DNA from: Pseudalkalibacillus sp. SCS-8
GTDB taxonomy: Bacteria; Bacillota; Bacilli; Bacillales; Fictibacillaceae
Assembly: GCF_040126055.1 (NCBI RefSeq)
Contig: NZ_CP143541.1
Span: 3,472,001-3,536,000, forward strand
Reading direction: 5' to 3'
Length of the DNA: 64,000 nucleotides
In this document: positions 49,793 to 59,113 of the stretch, in pieces
Numbering within the stretch: position 1 is the first letter of the stretch
How the letters are laid out: each line of letters opens with the position of its first letter
Translations under genes and position numbers: made by a program
The notes under the pieces: generated by a model
Told to the model about the DNA's origin: nothing
What the model saw: only the letters and a program-made list of their open reading frames with translations
The model's database searches: none

Positions 49793-49871
49793 TATAAGCA
49801 TTTCATGAAACATCGTGTCCTATTTTTAGTACAATAGTAAATACTAGTGGTTACGTAGGAGGGATCTTGTT

Positions 49872-50219
49872 TTGGATTTGATTGATATCGCCAAGGTACA
49901 GCCGCTCATCGAACGGTTTACAGGAAAAGACGTCTATATCCATCTGGAGACGACCAACGGAGCTTATGCCTCTCATTTTAATGAGAAGACGTTCTCTGCT
50001 GGAGCATATATCCGGAACGGCAAAATACGCTATACACGTGGGAAGATTACTGGTGAGGGTCCATACAGAGTCGGTTTGAAAATGGATCTCGGGTGGATCT
50101 ATGCAGAAGGAATTACCCATTGGGAGTTGGACGCGAGGAACCGTTTGTTAATGGCCGGTCATGATAGAGAAGGAAAGCTCGCTGTCGCTCTTCAAATCAG
50201 CGAAACACCTTTTGAATAA
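49872..50219 (+). CDS. yojF: YojF family protein (DUF1806)
   Basis: 115 aa. DUF1806 throughout (LIERFTGKDVYIHLETTNGAYAS, GAYIRNGKIRYTRGKI, DLGWIYAEGITHWEL). Function unknown; always found before bshB2 in bacilli, so a part in bacillithiol metabolism is likely. TTG start at 49872 with ggaggg 8 nt upstream. 42 bp before bshB2, same strand: operon. Confidence 0.88.
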   Translation: MDLIDIAKVQPLIERFTGKDVYIHLETTNGAYASHFNEKTFSAGAYIRNGKIRYTRGKITGEGPYRVGLKMDLGWIYAEGITHWELDARNRLLMAGHDREGKLAVALQISETPFE

Positions 50220-50261
50220 AAAGAATATCCTGTTCCAAGATGGAAGAAAGGAGAATAAAAA

Positions 50262-50948
50262 ATGGAAAAGCACGTGTTGATTATTTTTCCTCATCCTGAT
50301 GATGAAGCCTTCGGTGTTTCTGGTTCGATCGCGCAATTCACTGGAAGTGGAACACCGGTCACGTATATGTGTCTGACATTAGGAGAAATGGGACGGAATA
50401 TGGGGAATCCGCCATTTGCGACACGGGAATCCCTGCCTGAAGTACGGAAACAGGAATTACTTAAGGCTGCTGATGTACTTGGAATTAAGGACCTGCGTAT
50501 GATGGGACTTCGGGATAAAACAATCGAGTTTGAAGATCCTGAAAAGCTGGTAGGTATTTTTATAGATGCAATCAATGAGCTCGATCCATCGTTGATCATC
50601 ACCTTTTATCCAGGGTACAGCGTCCATCCCGATCACGATGCGTGCGGGGCAGCTGTCATTGAAGCGGTCCGACGTCTTCCTGAATCGAAGCGTCCGAAAG
50701 TCGAGTGTGTTGCCTTCTCCCACAACTGTGAAGAGGAGCTCGGAAAGCCCGATGTCATCCGCGACGTCAGTAAATTCATGAATAAAAAGCTGGATACGTT
50801 GGATGCTCATAAAAGCCAAACCGCCGGATTGATGGCTGGAATGAAGAAAAGACTGCAGGCGAACGAGGAAGAATTGATGAATTGGATTCAATTTGAACGA
50901 TTTTGGACTTATCCATTCGAAAATAACGATGAAAAAACGGGCTCCTGA
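50262..50948 (+). CDS. bshB2: Bacillithiol biosynthesis deacetylase BshB2
   Basis: 228 aa LmbE/PIG-L deacetylase. Removes the acetyl group from N-acetylglucosaminyl-malate, or deacetylates bacillithiol conjugates. Zinc site HPDDEAF (H11, D14) and a second His in YPGYSVHPDHDACG. B. subtilis YojG is the orthologue. Ribosome binding site agaaaggag. Operon with yojF. msrAB, another thiol-redox gene, is the convergent neighbour. Confidence 0.93.
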   Translation: MEKHVLIIFPHPDDEAFGVSGSIAQFTGSGTPVTYMCLTLGEMGRNMGNPPFATRESLPEVRKQELLKAADVLGIKDLRMMGLRDKTIEFEDPEKLVGIFIDAINELDPSLIITFYPGYSVHPDHDACGAAVIEAVRRLPESKRPKVECVAFSHNCEEELGKPDVIRDVSKFMNKKLDTLDAHKSQTAGLMAGMKKRLQANEEELMNWIQFERFWTYPFENNDEKTGS

Positions 50949-50968
50949 TGGTCAGGCCCGTTTTTTTA
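50933..50968 (+). terminator. Intrinsic terminator of yojF-bshB2
   Basis: Stem aaaacgggctcctga / tcaggcccgtttt with one bulge, then T7. It overlaps the gene end. Confidence 0.9.
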
Positions 50969-50980
50969 CTGGTCTGGATG

Positions 50981-51098
50981 AGGCAGATGAACCTAGTTGC
51001 GAGATTATGAACCTATTTGAGGAATTATGAACCCAGATTTGAAATTATGAACCTAGTTCAATAATTTTGAACCTACTTGCTGAAATTATGCACCTCTC
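50981..51098. repeat. Degenerate short tandem repeat, AATTATGAACC family
   Basis: Six copies of a roughly 21-bp unit (gaaattatgaacctagtttga consensus), lying between the bshB2 and msrAB terminators. Related to the arrays at 11851 and 60174. Confidence 0.8.
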
Positions 51099-51114
51099 CC
51101 AGCAGACTAAACTA

Positions 51115-51148
51115 AAAAAGAGCCGCCCTCATCCGGGGCAGCTCTTCC
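51115..51148 (-). terminator. Intrinsic terminator of msrAB
   Basis: Stem aagagccgccc / ggggcagctctt with one mismatch, A6 before it on the plus strand. Confidence 0.8.
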
Positions 51149-51154
51149 TTCCTT

Positions 51155-52120
51155 TTATTCAAACAGTTGCTTGTACTCGCCGTATCCTTCTTTCTCTAAA
51201 TCCTCTTTCGGAATGAAACGGAGTGCGGCTGAATTGATGCAGTACCTTAGGCCATCAGGACCTGGACCGTCGTTGAAGACATGACCAAGATGGGAATCGC
51301 CCTCTTGACTGCGTACTTCTGTACGGATCATGAAATGACTCAAGTCCTTCTTTTCCTTGATTCGTGAAACATGGATGGGCTTCGTAAAGCTCGGCCATCC
51401 GCAGCCCGCATCATATTGGTCTTTGGAACTGAATAATGGTTCCCCAGAAACGATGTCGACATAGATGCCTTCCCGCTCATTGTTCCAATATTCATTATTA
51501 AAAGCCGGTTCTGTACCATTTTTCTGGGTGACCTTATACTGCATGTCTGTCAGTGTCTCTCGCAGCTTTTTGTCATCCTTTTCAACGGTCCAGTTTTTCT
51601 CTTTGAAATCCTTACGACCGGAGCCTTTATAATACGCATTATAATGGCCAGGATGCTTTTTATAATATTTCTGATGATGCTCTTCTGCCGGATAGAATTC
51701 AGAAGCAGGCAAAATATCCGTGACGATCGGCTTGCTGAATTTTCCGCTCTCTTCTAATTCCTTCTTGGATGCTTCGGCTAGTTTCTTCTGCTCTTCATTG
51801 TGATAAAAGATTGCGGTTTTATAAATGTGGCCGCGGTCATAGAATTGCCCGCCAGCATCCGTCGGGTCGATTTGCGGCCAATAGATATCCAGTAATTTTT
51901 TATATGGAAAAATATCCGGATTGAACGTGATCTGGACGACTTCACGATGCTTATCTTGTTTTGCAACGATTTCTTCGTATGTCGGGTTTTCGAGCGTCCC
52001 GCCCATGTAGCCGGATACGACGTCTTCAATACCAGGCATTTCATCGAAAGGCTTTACCATACACCAGAAACACCCACCTGCAAAGGTCGCTTTCTGTAAG
52101 GGCGTGTTATTCTCAGCCAT
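51155..52120 (-). CDS. msrAB: Bifunctional methionine sulfoxide reductase MsrA/MsrB
   Basis: 321-aa fusion. MsrA domain (residues about 8-170): catalytic Cys17 in [21 protein letters not shown]. MsrB domain (about 180-321): [26 protein letters not shown], catalytic Cys294 in [13 protein letters not shown]. It repairs S- and R-methionine sulfoxide. The MsrB part has no paired CxxC zinc motifs. Start 52120 with a gagggatg-type site. Monocistronic. Confidence 0.96.
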   Translation of the reverse strand: MAENNTPLQKATFAGGCFWCMVKPFDEMPGIEDVVSGYMGGTLENPTYEEIVAKQDKHREVVQITFNPDIFPYKKLLDIYWPQIDPTDAGGQFYDRGHIYKTAIFYHNEEQKKLAEASKKELEESGKFSKPIVTDILPASEFYPAEEHHQKYYKKHPGHYNAYYKGSGRKDFKEKNWTVEKDDKKLRETLTDMQYKVTQKNGTEPAFNNEYWNNEREGIYVDIVSGEPLFSSKDQYDAGCGWPSFTKPIHVSRIKEKKDLSHFMIRTEVRSQEGDSHLGHVFNDGPGPDGLRYCINSAALRFIPKEDLEKEGYGEYKQLFE

Positions 52121-52207
52121 ACTTCATCCCTCCAAAATACTCATCTCTCTTTTAACATATCCTGTTTTGAAAAGGACTTACAAAAATTTTGCTTAAGAGG
52201 CTTTCAG

Positions 52208-53380
52208 TTATTCCGATTTCCGAGCGACTAACGTGAATGTTTTTGGCAGCCCGATGTCATGGATCTTCTGATTGGGCTCTTCCTTCAGCAATTCAAGGAC
52301 AAGACCTTGTTGAGCGACGGCTGTGACGACTTCACCTAGCGTCCATTTCCGCTGCAACACTTCTTCTGTCGTGTCATTCCGGTCTTGTGCATATTTTGAA
52401 TAGGCGACTTGCCTTCCCTTGATCGTGGGATCAAAATAATTTCCGTCCACCTTATGCTTCTTACCCTTCGAGGTGATGAGTTTGGTTGAGACCGGGTGGA
52501 ATTCTTGAAGGATGAACGTCCCTCCTGGCTGTAAAAGCTGATGAATGACCCGGAATAAGGGCTTCAAATCAATGAAATAATGAAGAACGCCTAACTCCAT
52601 CACCACATAGTCGAATTGACCTTTATAATTCGTCTTTGTTTCCAGAGACAATACGTCTGCAACTTCATAGGTTAGTGGAACGTCAGATGCAGCAGCAACT
52701 TCCTTCGCAAAAGCGGCATTTTCTTGGGAGAAATCAACGACGGTCACGTCCGCTCCAAGTAGGGACATCGCCACGCCTTTAATTCCGTTTGATCCCATTA
52801 AATGGGCTATGCTCTTTCCTTTCAAGGGATCAAGGAAAGGATAAAGGGGACCAAGCCTTCCTTCCGGATAAGACTGGATTTTACGAGCCACTTGTTCAGG
52901 GGTACCATAACGGTTGATGAGTGCCTGGTAATTATTTTGGTTCCAGGCTGCTTGGTTCTGCATTGTCATTCGTTTTTGTTCCTCTAAGAGAAAATCGTCC
53001 ACTTGAGCTGTGTACCGTTCTTCCTCCCGTATGCCATAAAGAGATTGGCACCACAGCTTTAGCCCATCCACTTCCATCTCAATTCGATAAGGATCGGTTC
53101 GTAAAGCCGTTTGATAGGTCCAGCTAATCGCTACTGACAAACCTTCCATCATGAACGCAAAAGACCCTTCACGATTGGTCTTTCTAATCTCACCCGGTCC
53201 GTAAGGTGTGAAAAGCTCATATGCTTTTTCATGGAGATCCCATTGAATTTCAACTTGAATGTCACTGACTTCTCCAATTCCTTGAAGATGAAGTGCCGTA
53301 CCGCCGATGTATTGATAGGGAATTGCATGTTCGTCCAATATCGCTGTTAAATTGGTGATGTTCGTCCAAAATGTGTTCAT
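52208..53380 (-). CDS. Class I SAM methyltransferase fused to a nucleotidyltransferase-like N-terminal domain
   Basis: 390 aa. Residues 1-135 look like a degenerate nucleotidyltransferase fold (IPYQYIGGTALHLQGIG, then SDIQVEIQWD with an imperfect acidic pair). Residues about 185-330 are a Rossmann methyltransferase: SIAHLMGSNGIKGVAMSLLG (motif I, not the usual GxGxG), VTVVDFS, YVVMELGVLHYF, LLQPGGTFILQEFHP. Substrate unknown. Ribosome binding site ggagga. Confidence 0.8.
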   Translation of the reverse strand: MNTFWTNITNLTAILDEHAIPYQYIGGTALHLQGIGEVSDIQVEIQWDLHEKAYELFTPYGPGEIRKTNREGSFAFMMEGLSVAISWTYQTALRTDPYRIEMEVDGLKLWCQSLYGIREEERYTAQVDDFLLEEQKRMTMQNQAAWNQNNYQALINRYGTPEQVARKIQSYPEGRLGPLYPFLDPLKGKSIAHLMGSNGIKGVAMSLLGADVTVVDFSQENAAFAKEVAAASDVPLTYEVADVLSLETKTNYKGQFDYVVMELGVLHYFIDLKPLFRVIHQLLQPGGTFILQEFHPVSTKLITSKGKKHKVDGNYFDPTIKGRQVAYSKYAQDRNDTTEEVLQRKWTLGEVVTAVAQQGLVLELLKEEPNQKIHDIGLPKTFTLVARKSE

Positions 53381-53466
53381 GTTCGTTCCTCCGTCATCTG
53401 TCTACCTCATTTAAAGATGACAGAATTTCAGCGTAAATTCAAACGAGTAGAAGGAACATCTTCCAC

Positions 53467-53748
53467 TCACCGATTTTCCATTGTTTCCAGGTGATCCAGA
53501 AGCAGATGAATCAACCTCTCATACGTGTAACATTCCTCTGCATCCTCACAATCCATCAACTCTCCTTTAAGATGATGGATCCAATTCCATATCACTTCAG
53601 GTGGTTGTGATACTGCTGTTCTCAATTCCACCCTGTCCAAAAGCTGATGTGCTTGTGATGCCGCAGCCTGTATTTCGACTTCATCATTAGCCTCATAGAT
53701 CATGTCCCTCAGCATCTTCAATTGGTCCTTCTCTTTTTCAGTCATCAC
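53467..53748 (-). CDS. Hypothetical helical protein (93 aa)
   Basis: Acidic, all-helical in appearance (LKMLRDMIYEANDEVEIQAA, IWNWIHHLKGELMDCEDAEE, LIHLLLDHLETM). No signal or membrane segment. I do not recognise a family. Start GTG 53748 with gagggg 8 nt upstream. Single gene between the methyltransferase and the tandem P-loop gene, all on the minus strand. Confidence 0.65.
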   Translation of the reverse strand: MMTEKEKDQLKMLRDMIYEANDEVEIQAAASQAHQLLDRVELRTAVSQPPEVIWNWIHHLKGELMDCEDAEECYTYERLIHLLLDHLETMENR

Positions 53749-53798
53749 GATTGCATCCCCTCTTTTCAGCTCTGTTTAAGAGTACTTTACATGTATAC

Positions 53799-53836
53799 GA
53801 AAAGACTGCAGATGAGTAGCATTCATCTACAGTCCT
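53799..53836 (-). terminator. Terminator of the tandem P-loop gene
   Basis: Stem gactgcagatga / tcatctacagtc with one mismatch; short A run before it. Confidence 0.7.
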
Positions 53837-53866
53837 AACGTTATGTGTTTTTATAAGCTTGATGGA

Positions 53867-54973
53867 TTAAGTCGTCTGTTCGGACATCGAGATCCGCTTG
53901 ATTTCGGTCTCGATTCCAGCCTTGAGATCCTCTACTTTATTAAAATCCATCGCATCCACATAGTATTTCTCCAGTTGGTCATGATATCCTTTCGCATCTG
54001 CCAGATATCCGATCGCTTCTTTCATATAGGAGGAATAACGCCCTGTGATATCTAGAAGCTCTGTAGCATATTTTTCATCGGTTCCAGGTGTGATGGCGCG
54101 TTTATACATATCGACGATCTCATCGTTTTCCCGCTCCGGAAAATATTCGTGCGGAGCTGTACTGTCGAAGATCGCAATACCAAGCTCGCGGATGATGACC
54201 ATATCGAGACTGTTCGGATCAAAGCCACAATGATAGATTTCCGTATCAAAGCCTTTTTCTTCTGATATCGCAGCGATTTTCTTAAGCATGGTCGACTTTC
54301 CTGAACCAGGCCTGCCTTTGATGAAGTAACGCTTATAGATGTCTTCCGTCAAATTCGGGACAAAATCAACTGCTCCCTTCGGTGTAGCTGCCCCTAAATA
54401 GCGATGACATACTTTCGCTTTCTTATGAAGGCACTTTCCAGCAAAGAATTCTTCAATAAGCTCTTGTGTCAATTGGTCGGCCTTTGAAAAATCCATATTT
54501 TCAATATAGATCGCTTCCCATTCATCATGGACAGCAAGAGCCTTGGCAAAGCAGCTGTAAGCTTCTTCATAAGCGCTCTGGATCTGGGCATTCAGCTTAT
54601 AGATTTCTTCCCGATAGTCTGTGAGCTTCGTTGAATCCCAAGCTTCACCAAGGTTGACGTATTCCTCGATCACCCCTGGGTATTTCGGTTCAATGATCTG
54701 AGGATCCGTCCCGTTCACGATTCCGAATTTCAATGCCGGGATGATGACCCCATCAACGGATTGATTATCCCTAGGACAATGGAGGAATTCGACATCATAG
54801 CCTTTATCATTCCATTCGTAACCTATGGATTTCATTAATGAGGATTTCCCGCATCCGGGACCGCCTTTTAAGATATATAAACGATCCAATCCCTCAAGAC
54901 ATGAGTCATAAAAGCTATAAAAACCTTTGGCTGTGTTGCCGCCTGCATAATAATTGATGATTTTACCTGGCAC
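53867..54973 (-). CDS. Tandem P-loop ATPase family protein (PRK06851-like)
   Basis: 368 aa with two Walker A motifs, each starting a similar half: LKGGPGCGKSSLM (near residue 40) and IKGRPGSGKSTMLKKI (near residue 225). The halves share a following FLHCPRDNQSVDGVIIP / IYHCGFDPNSLDMVII block. So it is an internal duplication of a P-loop NTPase. Function unknown. GTG 54973 preferred (gaggga 9 nt upstream) over GTG 54982, which abuts that site. Monocistronic. Confidence 0.82.
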   Translation of the reverse strand: MPGKIINYYAGGNTAKGFYSFYDSCLEGLDRLYILKGGPGCGKSSLMKSIGYEWNDKGYDVEFLHCPRDNQSVDGVIIPALKFGIVNGTDPQIIEPKYPGVIEEYVNLGEAWDSTKLTDYREEIYKLNAQIQSAYEEAYSCFAKALAVHDEWEAIYIENMDFSKADQLTQELIEEFFAGKCLHKKAKVCHRYLGAATPKGAVDFVPNLTEDIYKRYFIKGRPGSGKSTMLKKIAAISEEKGFDTEIYHCGFDPNSLDMVIIRELGIAIFDSTAPHEYFPERENDEIVDMYKRAITPGTDEKYATELLDITGRYSSYMKEAIGYLADAKGYHDQLEKYYVDAMDFNKVEDLKAGIETEIKRISMSEQTT

Positions 54974-55078
54974 ACCACACACTCCCTCTTCAGATCTTCA
55001 GTATTTCCTAGCCTATGATATGCAGAGAGGCTTTTATAGGTGAATGCCTAAGTAAAATCAGACTTCTTGTAGAGCGTT

Positions 55079-55107
55079 TTCACAAAAAATACGCTGCGTG
55101 TTATACT
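55079..55107 (+). promoter_or_regulatory. SigA promoter for the gene at 55168
   Basis: TTCACA, 17-bp spacer, TATACT: five of six matches in each hexamer. Confidence 0.75.
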
Positions 55108-55167
55108 ATTTGTAACAAAATGTTCACAAATTCCGGCGCGAACTTTTTAAAAAGGAGTCGTTAAAGA

Positions 55168-55428
55168 ATGAGCGTCTTTCTCGTTTATTTACTGGTAGCA
55201 ACAGCGACCCCGTTATTTTTATGGCCAGAGCGTAAAAAGCTTGCCATCTTCCAAATCCCATTCATCTTGTGTATGTGGCTTTATGTCGTTTTATATTTAT
55301 CATTTGAATTAAGCACGCTTGTCCATATCATCCTTGGATCGATCTTTGTCGCCAATGTCATCTTTGCGCACGTGGCAGCATTTCTGATCTTCAAATCACA
55401 CGTTTTTGATAAAGTGAAAAAAATATAA
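55168..55428 (+). CDS. Small membrane protein of unknown function (86 aa)
   Basis: Three hydrophobic segments (VFLVYLLVATATPLFLW, FQIPFILCMWLYVVLYL, LGSIFVANVIFAHVAAFLIF) cover the chain. Family not recognised. Start ATG with aaggag 10 nt upstream; the SigA-type promoter and terminator show it is a free-standing gene. Confidence 0.7.
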   Translation: MSVFLVYLLVATATPLFLWPERKKLAIFQIPFILCMWLYVVLYLSFELSTLVHIILGSIFVANVIFAHVAAFLIFKSHVFDKVKKI

Positions 55429-55460
55429 GAAGGTGGCGATTTCGCCACCTTCTTTTTTTC
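55428..55460 (+). terminator. Intrinsic terminator
   Basis: 13-bp stem aagaaggtggcga / tcgccaccttctt then T7. Confidence 0.92.
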
Positions 55461-55474
55461 ATATTGATATCAGA

Positions 55475-55741
55475 TTACCACGCATAAGGGTATGGATATG
55501 GGTACGGATAAGGATACGGGCGGAAAAGGGTGACACCTGCGATCGTTCCAAGACCTAATCCGATTAATCCAGCCCCAAGTAACGGAAAGAAACGCCCTTC
55601 CCTTTCTTCAAACGGCTGTAAATAAACCTTCTCCGAATCCACTCCTTTAATAACCCCGATATATACTTCTTTTTCATAGGTTGTGATCATGACCGGCTTT
55701 TCGATATGCGCGACACATTGATGGTGGATATATTTTTGCAA
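55475..55741 (-). CDS. Hypothetical protein with Tyr-Pro repeat C-terminus (88 aa)
   Basis: N-terminal half (PVMITTYEKEVYIGVIKGVDSEKVYLQPF) resembles a small SH3- or LSm-like barrel, then a membrane-type glycine-rich segment (LLGAGLIGLGLGTIAGVTLF) and the tail RPYPYPYPYPYPYAW. Such tails occur in small spore-coat or surface proteins of bacilli; location here is inference. TTG start at 55741 with ggaggtgg 6 nt upstream. Confidence 0.65.
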   Translation of the reverse strand: MQKYIHHQCVAHIEKPVMITTYEKEVYIGVIKGVDSEKVYLQPFEEREGRFFPLLGAGLIGLGLGTIAGVTLFRPYPYPYPYPYPYAW

Positions 55742-55909
55742 CTAAGCCACCTCCCCAAAATCTTGTTATGACCTCTTTTTTATAGTATGTATGGGGCGGT
55801 GAATTGACAGAAACATTTCAAACCGTGGAAAAGATTAACTTTTCGCACCCGGTCCATTTAGTGTTATCGTAACCACTAGGCATGTTCATAGAATAAAGGA
55901 TGATTTTAA

Positions 55910-56161
55910 ATGAGTTGGATTGGACAATATGAGGGATTGATCTTCATGCTTACGAATTTTGTCGTATTCGTATTGCTCGTATTACTTGCCGTTTATGTGC
56001 TTTTCACAGAAGAGGGAAGAAGATTCCGAAAAGCAAAGAAAAACAGGGAGCCGATTAGAAAAGAGGAGTATCCATCGACGTTAAGGAAAGTGATTTTAGT
56101 GTTAGCTGGTGGCGTTGCTCCGTTGCTCTTTGTTCTTGGTATCCTTTCACATATGATGTAG
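55910..56161 (+). CDS. Small membrane protein of unknown function (83 aa)
   Basis: Two membrane helices (MLTNFVVFVLLVLLAVYVLF and VILVLAGGVAPLLFVLGIL) separated by a basic loop (RRFRKAKKNREPIRKEE). Family not recognised. aaaggat is 9 nt upstream of the ATG. Convergent with qoxD. Confidence 0.65.
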   Translation: MSWIGQYEGLIFMLTNFVVFVLLVLLAVYVLFTEEGRRFRKAKKNREPIRKEEYPSTLRKVILVLAGGVAPLLFVLGILSHMM

Positions 56162-56173
56162 GACTTCTTAATA

Positions 56174-56212
56174 AGGAGGGTGGCTGACTCGATCGTTCCA
56201 GTCACCCTCTTT
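56174..56212. terminator. Terminator between the small membrane gene and qoxD
   Basis: Stem gagggtggctg / cagtcaccctc with a 12-nt loop; one mismatch. Confidence 0.65.
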
Positions 56213-56218
56213 GTCATG

Positions 56219-56515
56219 TTAATGGAAACCATACGAGACGACCCATAGGGTTCCGACGACGAGAACAACTGCAATGAACGCGGAATGGAGCATGATATGG
56301 GTCTGGTGTCTTCCGTTACTGCTTTCGGTCATGTGCATGAACATGAGCAGCTGGATGATGGCTTGAACAATTGCTAAACCGACGATGATCACGATGATCA
56401 TTGTCATTGAAAATCCGGCGTATAAGGCTGCCCATAATGCAGCGAGTGTCAGCACGATCGATAGCAGGAAGCCGATTACATGCTGCCATGGAAATTGCGT
56501 ACTCTTTTTAGCCAT
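56219..56515 (-). CDS. qoxD: Menaquinol oxidase (aa3-600) subunit IV
   Basis: 98 aa, three membrane helices, COX4-pro type (FPWQHVIGFLLSIVLTLAALW, LLMFMHMTES). Shorter than B. subtilis QoxD. Last gene of qoxABCD; its ATG overlaps the end of qoxC by 8 nt. Supports assembly of the proton-pumping oxidase. Confidence 0.88.
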   Translation of the reverse strand: MAKKSTQFPWQHVIGFLLSIVLTLAALWAALYAGFSMTMIIVIIVGLAIVQAIIQLLMFMHMTESSNGRHQTHIMLHSAFIAVVLVVGTLWVVSYGFH

Positions 56516-57143
56516 GATGTATCACCATCCCGTATAAATAAACGGCTGTGAAAATGAAGATCCAGACGACGTCTAGAAAGTGCCAGTACAAGCTTGCGAC
56601 GAACACTTTACGGGTCGTTTGTTTCGTCAATCCTCTCTGGAACAATTGAATGATGATTAAGACGATCCAGGCGATTCCCATCGTGACATGAGCTCCATGC
56701 GTTCCGACAAGAACATAGAAGCCTGACCAGTACGCACTTGTGGTGAGGCTTGCTCCTTCATGGATGTAATGGATGAATTCATAAATCTCGAAGCTCAAGA
56801 ATGCCACACCTAAGACGAGTGTAATGCCGAGCCAAGCAACCAACCCTTTTAGGCTGTGCCTGCGCATTTCATGTATCGCCAGTCCACATGTGAAGCTTGA
56901 GGTCAAAAGCAGGAACGTTTCAATCAAGACCCCTTTCACCTCGAACAATTCCCATGGAACAGGCCCGTCCGCATAACGGCCGATGAGAACGAGATATGTT
57001 GCAAATAGCGTTGCGAACAGCGCGATTTCTGCTCCTAAGAAAATCCAGAATCCTAAAATATTCAGCCTTCCTGTTTCAGACTGATATTCCAAGGGCGTGT
57101 CAGGAGCGTCGTGCTTATTTGCTTCAGATTGCACATATTCCAT
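56508..57143 (-). CDS. qoxC: Menaquinol oxidase (aa3-600) subunit III
   Basis: 211 aa, five membrane helices, COX3 fold (NILGFWIFLGAEIALFATLFATY, GTHGAHVTMGIAWIV, ASLYWHFLDVVWIFIFTAVYL). Ribosome binding site ggaggcg. Overlaps qoxD, 14 bp after qoxB. Confidence 0.93.
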   Translation of the reverse strand: MEYVQSEANKHDAPDTPLEYQSETGRLNILGFWIFLGAEIALFATLFATYLVLIGRYADGPVPWELFEVKGVLIETFLLLTSSFTCGLAIHEMRRHSLKGLVAWLGITLVLGVAFLSFEIYEFIHYIHEGASLTTSAYWSGFYVLVGTHGAHVTMGIAWIVLIIIQLFQRGLTKQTTRKVFVASLYWHFLDVVWIFIFTAVYLYGMVIHHG

Positions 57144-57157
57144 TGTTCACGCCTCCT

Positions 57158-59092
57158 TTATTTATACGCGTTCTCAATTCTTTCGATTTCCTCCACTTGA
57201 ACGTAATAGCCCTCGTCATAATCAAATGATCTTAGCACCAATGTGACAAGAACCCCGATCAAGCCGATGATGGCGATCCACCACCACTTGAAAACAAGTC
57301 CGAACCCGCTTATAAAAAAAGCCGCAGACATGATGATCGGAAGTCCAGAGTAGCTTGGCATATGAATGGGTTTGTACGTTTTCTCCTGTTGCTCTCGGTC
57401 TTTTTTCATGATGATATAGGCATCAAGACCTTTTACCGTCGGAGTGATGGCGAAGTTATAGAACGGAACCGGCGTAGGGGTCGACCACTCCAATGTGCGA
57501 CCATCCCATGGATCCCCTTCGTTTTCACGCTCTGCATGCCGGAAGCTCCAGTAGATGTTGTACACAAGTAGGACGAAACCGATTGCCATCCCAACACCGC
57601 CGATCGACGCAACGACATTCAGATTGAACCACCCGTCAGCCCATTCGTACGTGTAGATTCTTCTTGGCATCCCGGCGAGACCCAAGAAATACATCGGAAA
57701 AAAGGTGACATTGAAGCCGATCATGAAGAACCAGAAACCCCATTTTCCAAGTCGTTCATTCAGCTTATAGCCGAACATTTTCGGATACCAGAAAAACAAG
57801 CCAGCAAAACAGGCAAACACCGTACCTGAAATCAATACGTAATGGAAATGCGCCACGAGGAAATACGTATTGTGATACTGGTAATCCGCTGCAGCCATCG
57901 CGAGCATGACCCCTGTCACACCGCCAATCGTGAAGTTTGGGATGAAAGCCAAGGACCAGAGCATCGCCGTGGTCATTTTGATCCGGCCTTTATAAAGTGT
58001 GAACAGCCAGTTGAAAATTTTCACCCCAGTGGGAATGGCGATCATCATCGTTGTTATCGAGAAAAACGAATTAACGGCGGCATTCGCTCCCATCGTAAAA
58101 AAGTGGTGAACCCAAACGACGAAGCTGAGACCTGCAATCGCTACGATCGACCAGACCATCGCTTTATACCCGAATAACGTTTTTCGCGCAAATGTACTGA
58201 TGATTTCAGAAAAGATTCCGAACGCCGGCAGAATGACGATATACACTTCCGGGTGACCCCATATCCAGAAAAGATTCGCCCAAAGCATCGGTAACCCGCC
58301 ATCGGCTAACGTAAAGAAATGACTCCCGAACAAGCGATCAAATGTCATCAACGCAAGCGCTACGGTAAGCACCGGAAATGCAAAGATGATCAGAATCATC
58401 GTGATCAAGGTGGACCAGGTAAACATCGGCATCCTCATCCAGGTCATCCCAGGGGCCCGCATTTTCAGGATTGTGACGAGGAAATTGATCCCTGTAAGAA
58501 GGGTTCCGATTCCTGCAATTTGCAAGCCGATCAAGTAAAAGTTTTGTCCCGGGTCAGGGCTGAGCTCGTCTCCAGCTAAAGGAACATAGCTCGTCCACCC
58601 AGCAGACGGAGATCCTCCAATAATGAAAGATATATTGAAAAGCATCGCACCCATGAAGAACGTCCAAAAGCTGACGGCGTTCAAGAACGGATAAGCGACG
58701 TCTCGCGCTCCGATTTGAAGGGGAACGACAAAGTTGATCAATCCAATCAAGAAAGGCATCGCCATGAAGATAATCATGATGGTCCCATGGGTCGTGAAAA
58801 TCTCATTGTAGTGCTGCCCTTCTAAGATTTTTGAATTTGGAACAGTAAGCTGCGCTCTCATGAGCAATGCATCCACACCCGCACGGAACAGCATCAGCAA
58901 TGCAGCGAAGATGTACATGATCCCGATTTTTTTATGATCAACGGTCGTCAGCCACTCCCTCCACAGCCATTTCCACTTTTTGAAGTAGGTAAGGACGAAG
59001 ATGATTGCAATGGTGGTCAGGACAATGGACACATCCGCTGCATAGATCAATGGCTCTCCCGTTACGAAAAATTCATCCCATTCCAGGTTCAA
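57158..59092 (-). CDS. qoxB: Menaquinol oxidase (aa3-600) subunit I
   Basis: 644 aa (B. subtilis 649). Haem-copper oxidase core: [13 protein letters not shown] with the low-spin haem His, [14 protein letters not shown] with the CuB His-Tyr pair, [10 protein letters not shown], and [11 protein letters not shown]. Oxidises menaquinol, reduces O2 to water and pumps protons. TTG start at 59092 with ggggg upstream. Operon qoxABCD; depends on haem from the HemQ pathway. Confidence 0.96.
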   Translation of the reverse strand: MNLEWDEFFVTGEPLIYAADVSIVLTTIAIIFVLTYFKKWKWLWREWLTTVDHKKIGIMYIFAALLMLFRAGVDALLMRAQLTVPNSKILEGQHYNEIFTTHGTIMIIFMAMPFLIGLINFVVPLQIGARDVAYPFLNAVSFWTFFMGAMLFNISFIIGGSPSAGWTSYVPLAGDELSPDPGQNFYLIGLQIAGIGTLLTGINFLVTILKMRAPGMTWMRMPMFTWSTLITMILIIFAFPVLTVALALMTFDRLFGSHFFTLADGGLPMLWANLFWIWGHPEVYIVILPAFGIFSEIISTFARKTLFGYKAMVWSIVAIAGLSFVVWVHHFFTMGANAAVNSFFSITTMMIAIPTGVKIFNWLFTLYKGRIKMTTAMLWSLAFIPNFTIGGVTGVMLAMAAADYQYHNTYFLVAHFHYVLISGTVFACFAGLFFWYPKMFGYKLNERLGKWGFWFFMIGFNVTFFPMYFLGLAGMPRRIYTYEWADGWFNLNVVASIGGVGMAIGFVLLVYNIYWSFRHAERENEGDPWDGRTLEWSTPTPVPFYNFAITPTVKGLDAYIIMKKDREQQEKTYKPIHMPSYSGLPIIMSAAFFISGFGLVFKWWWIAIIGLIGVLVTLVLRSFDYDEGYYVQVEEIERIENAYK

Positions 59093-59113
59093 CGCAATAT
59101 CCCCCTTCCTCGA

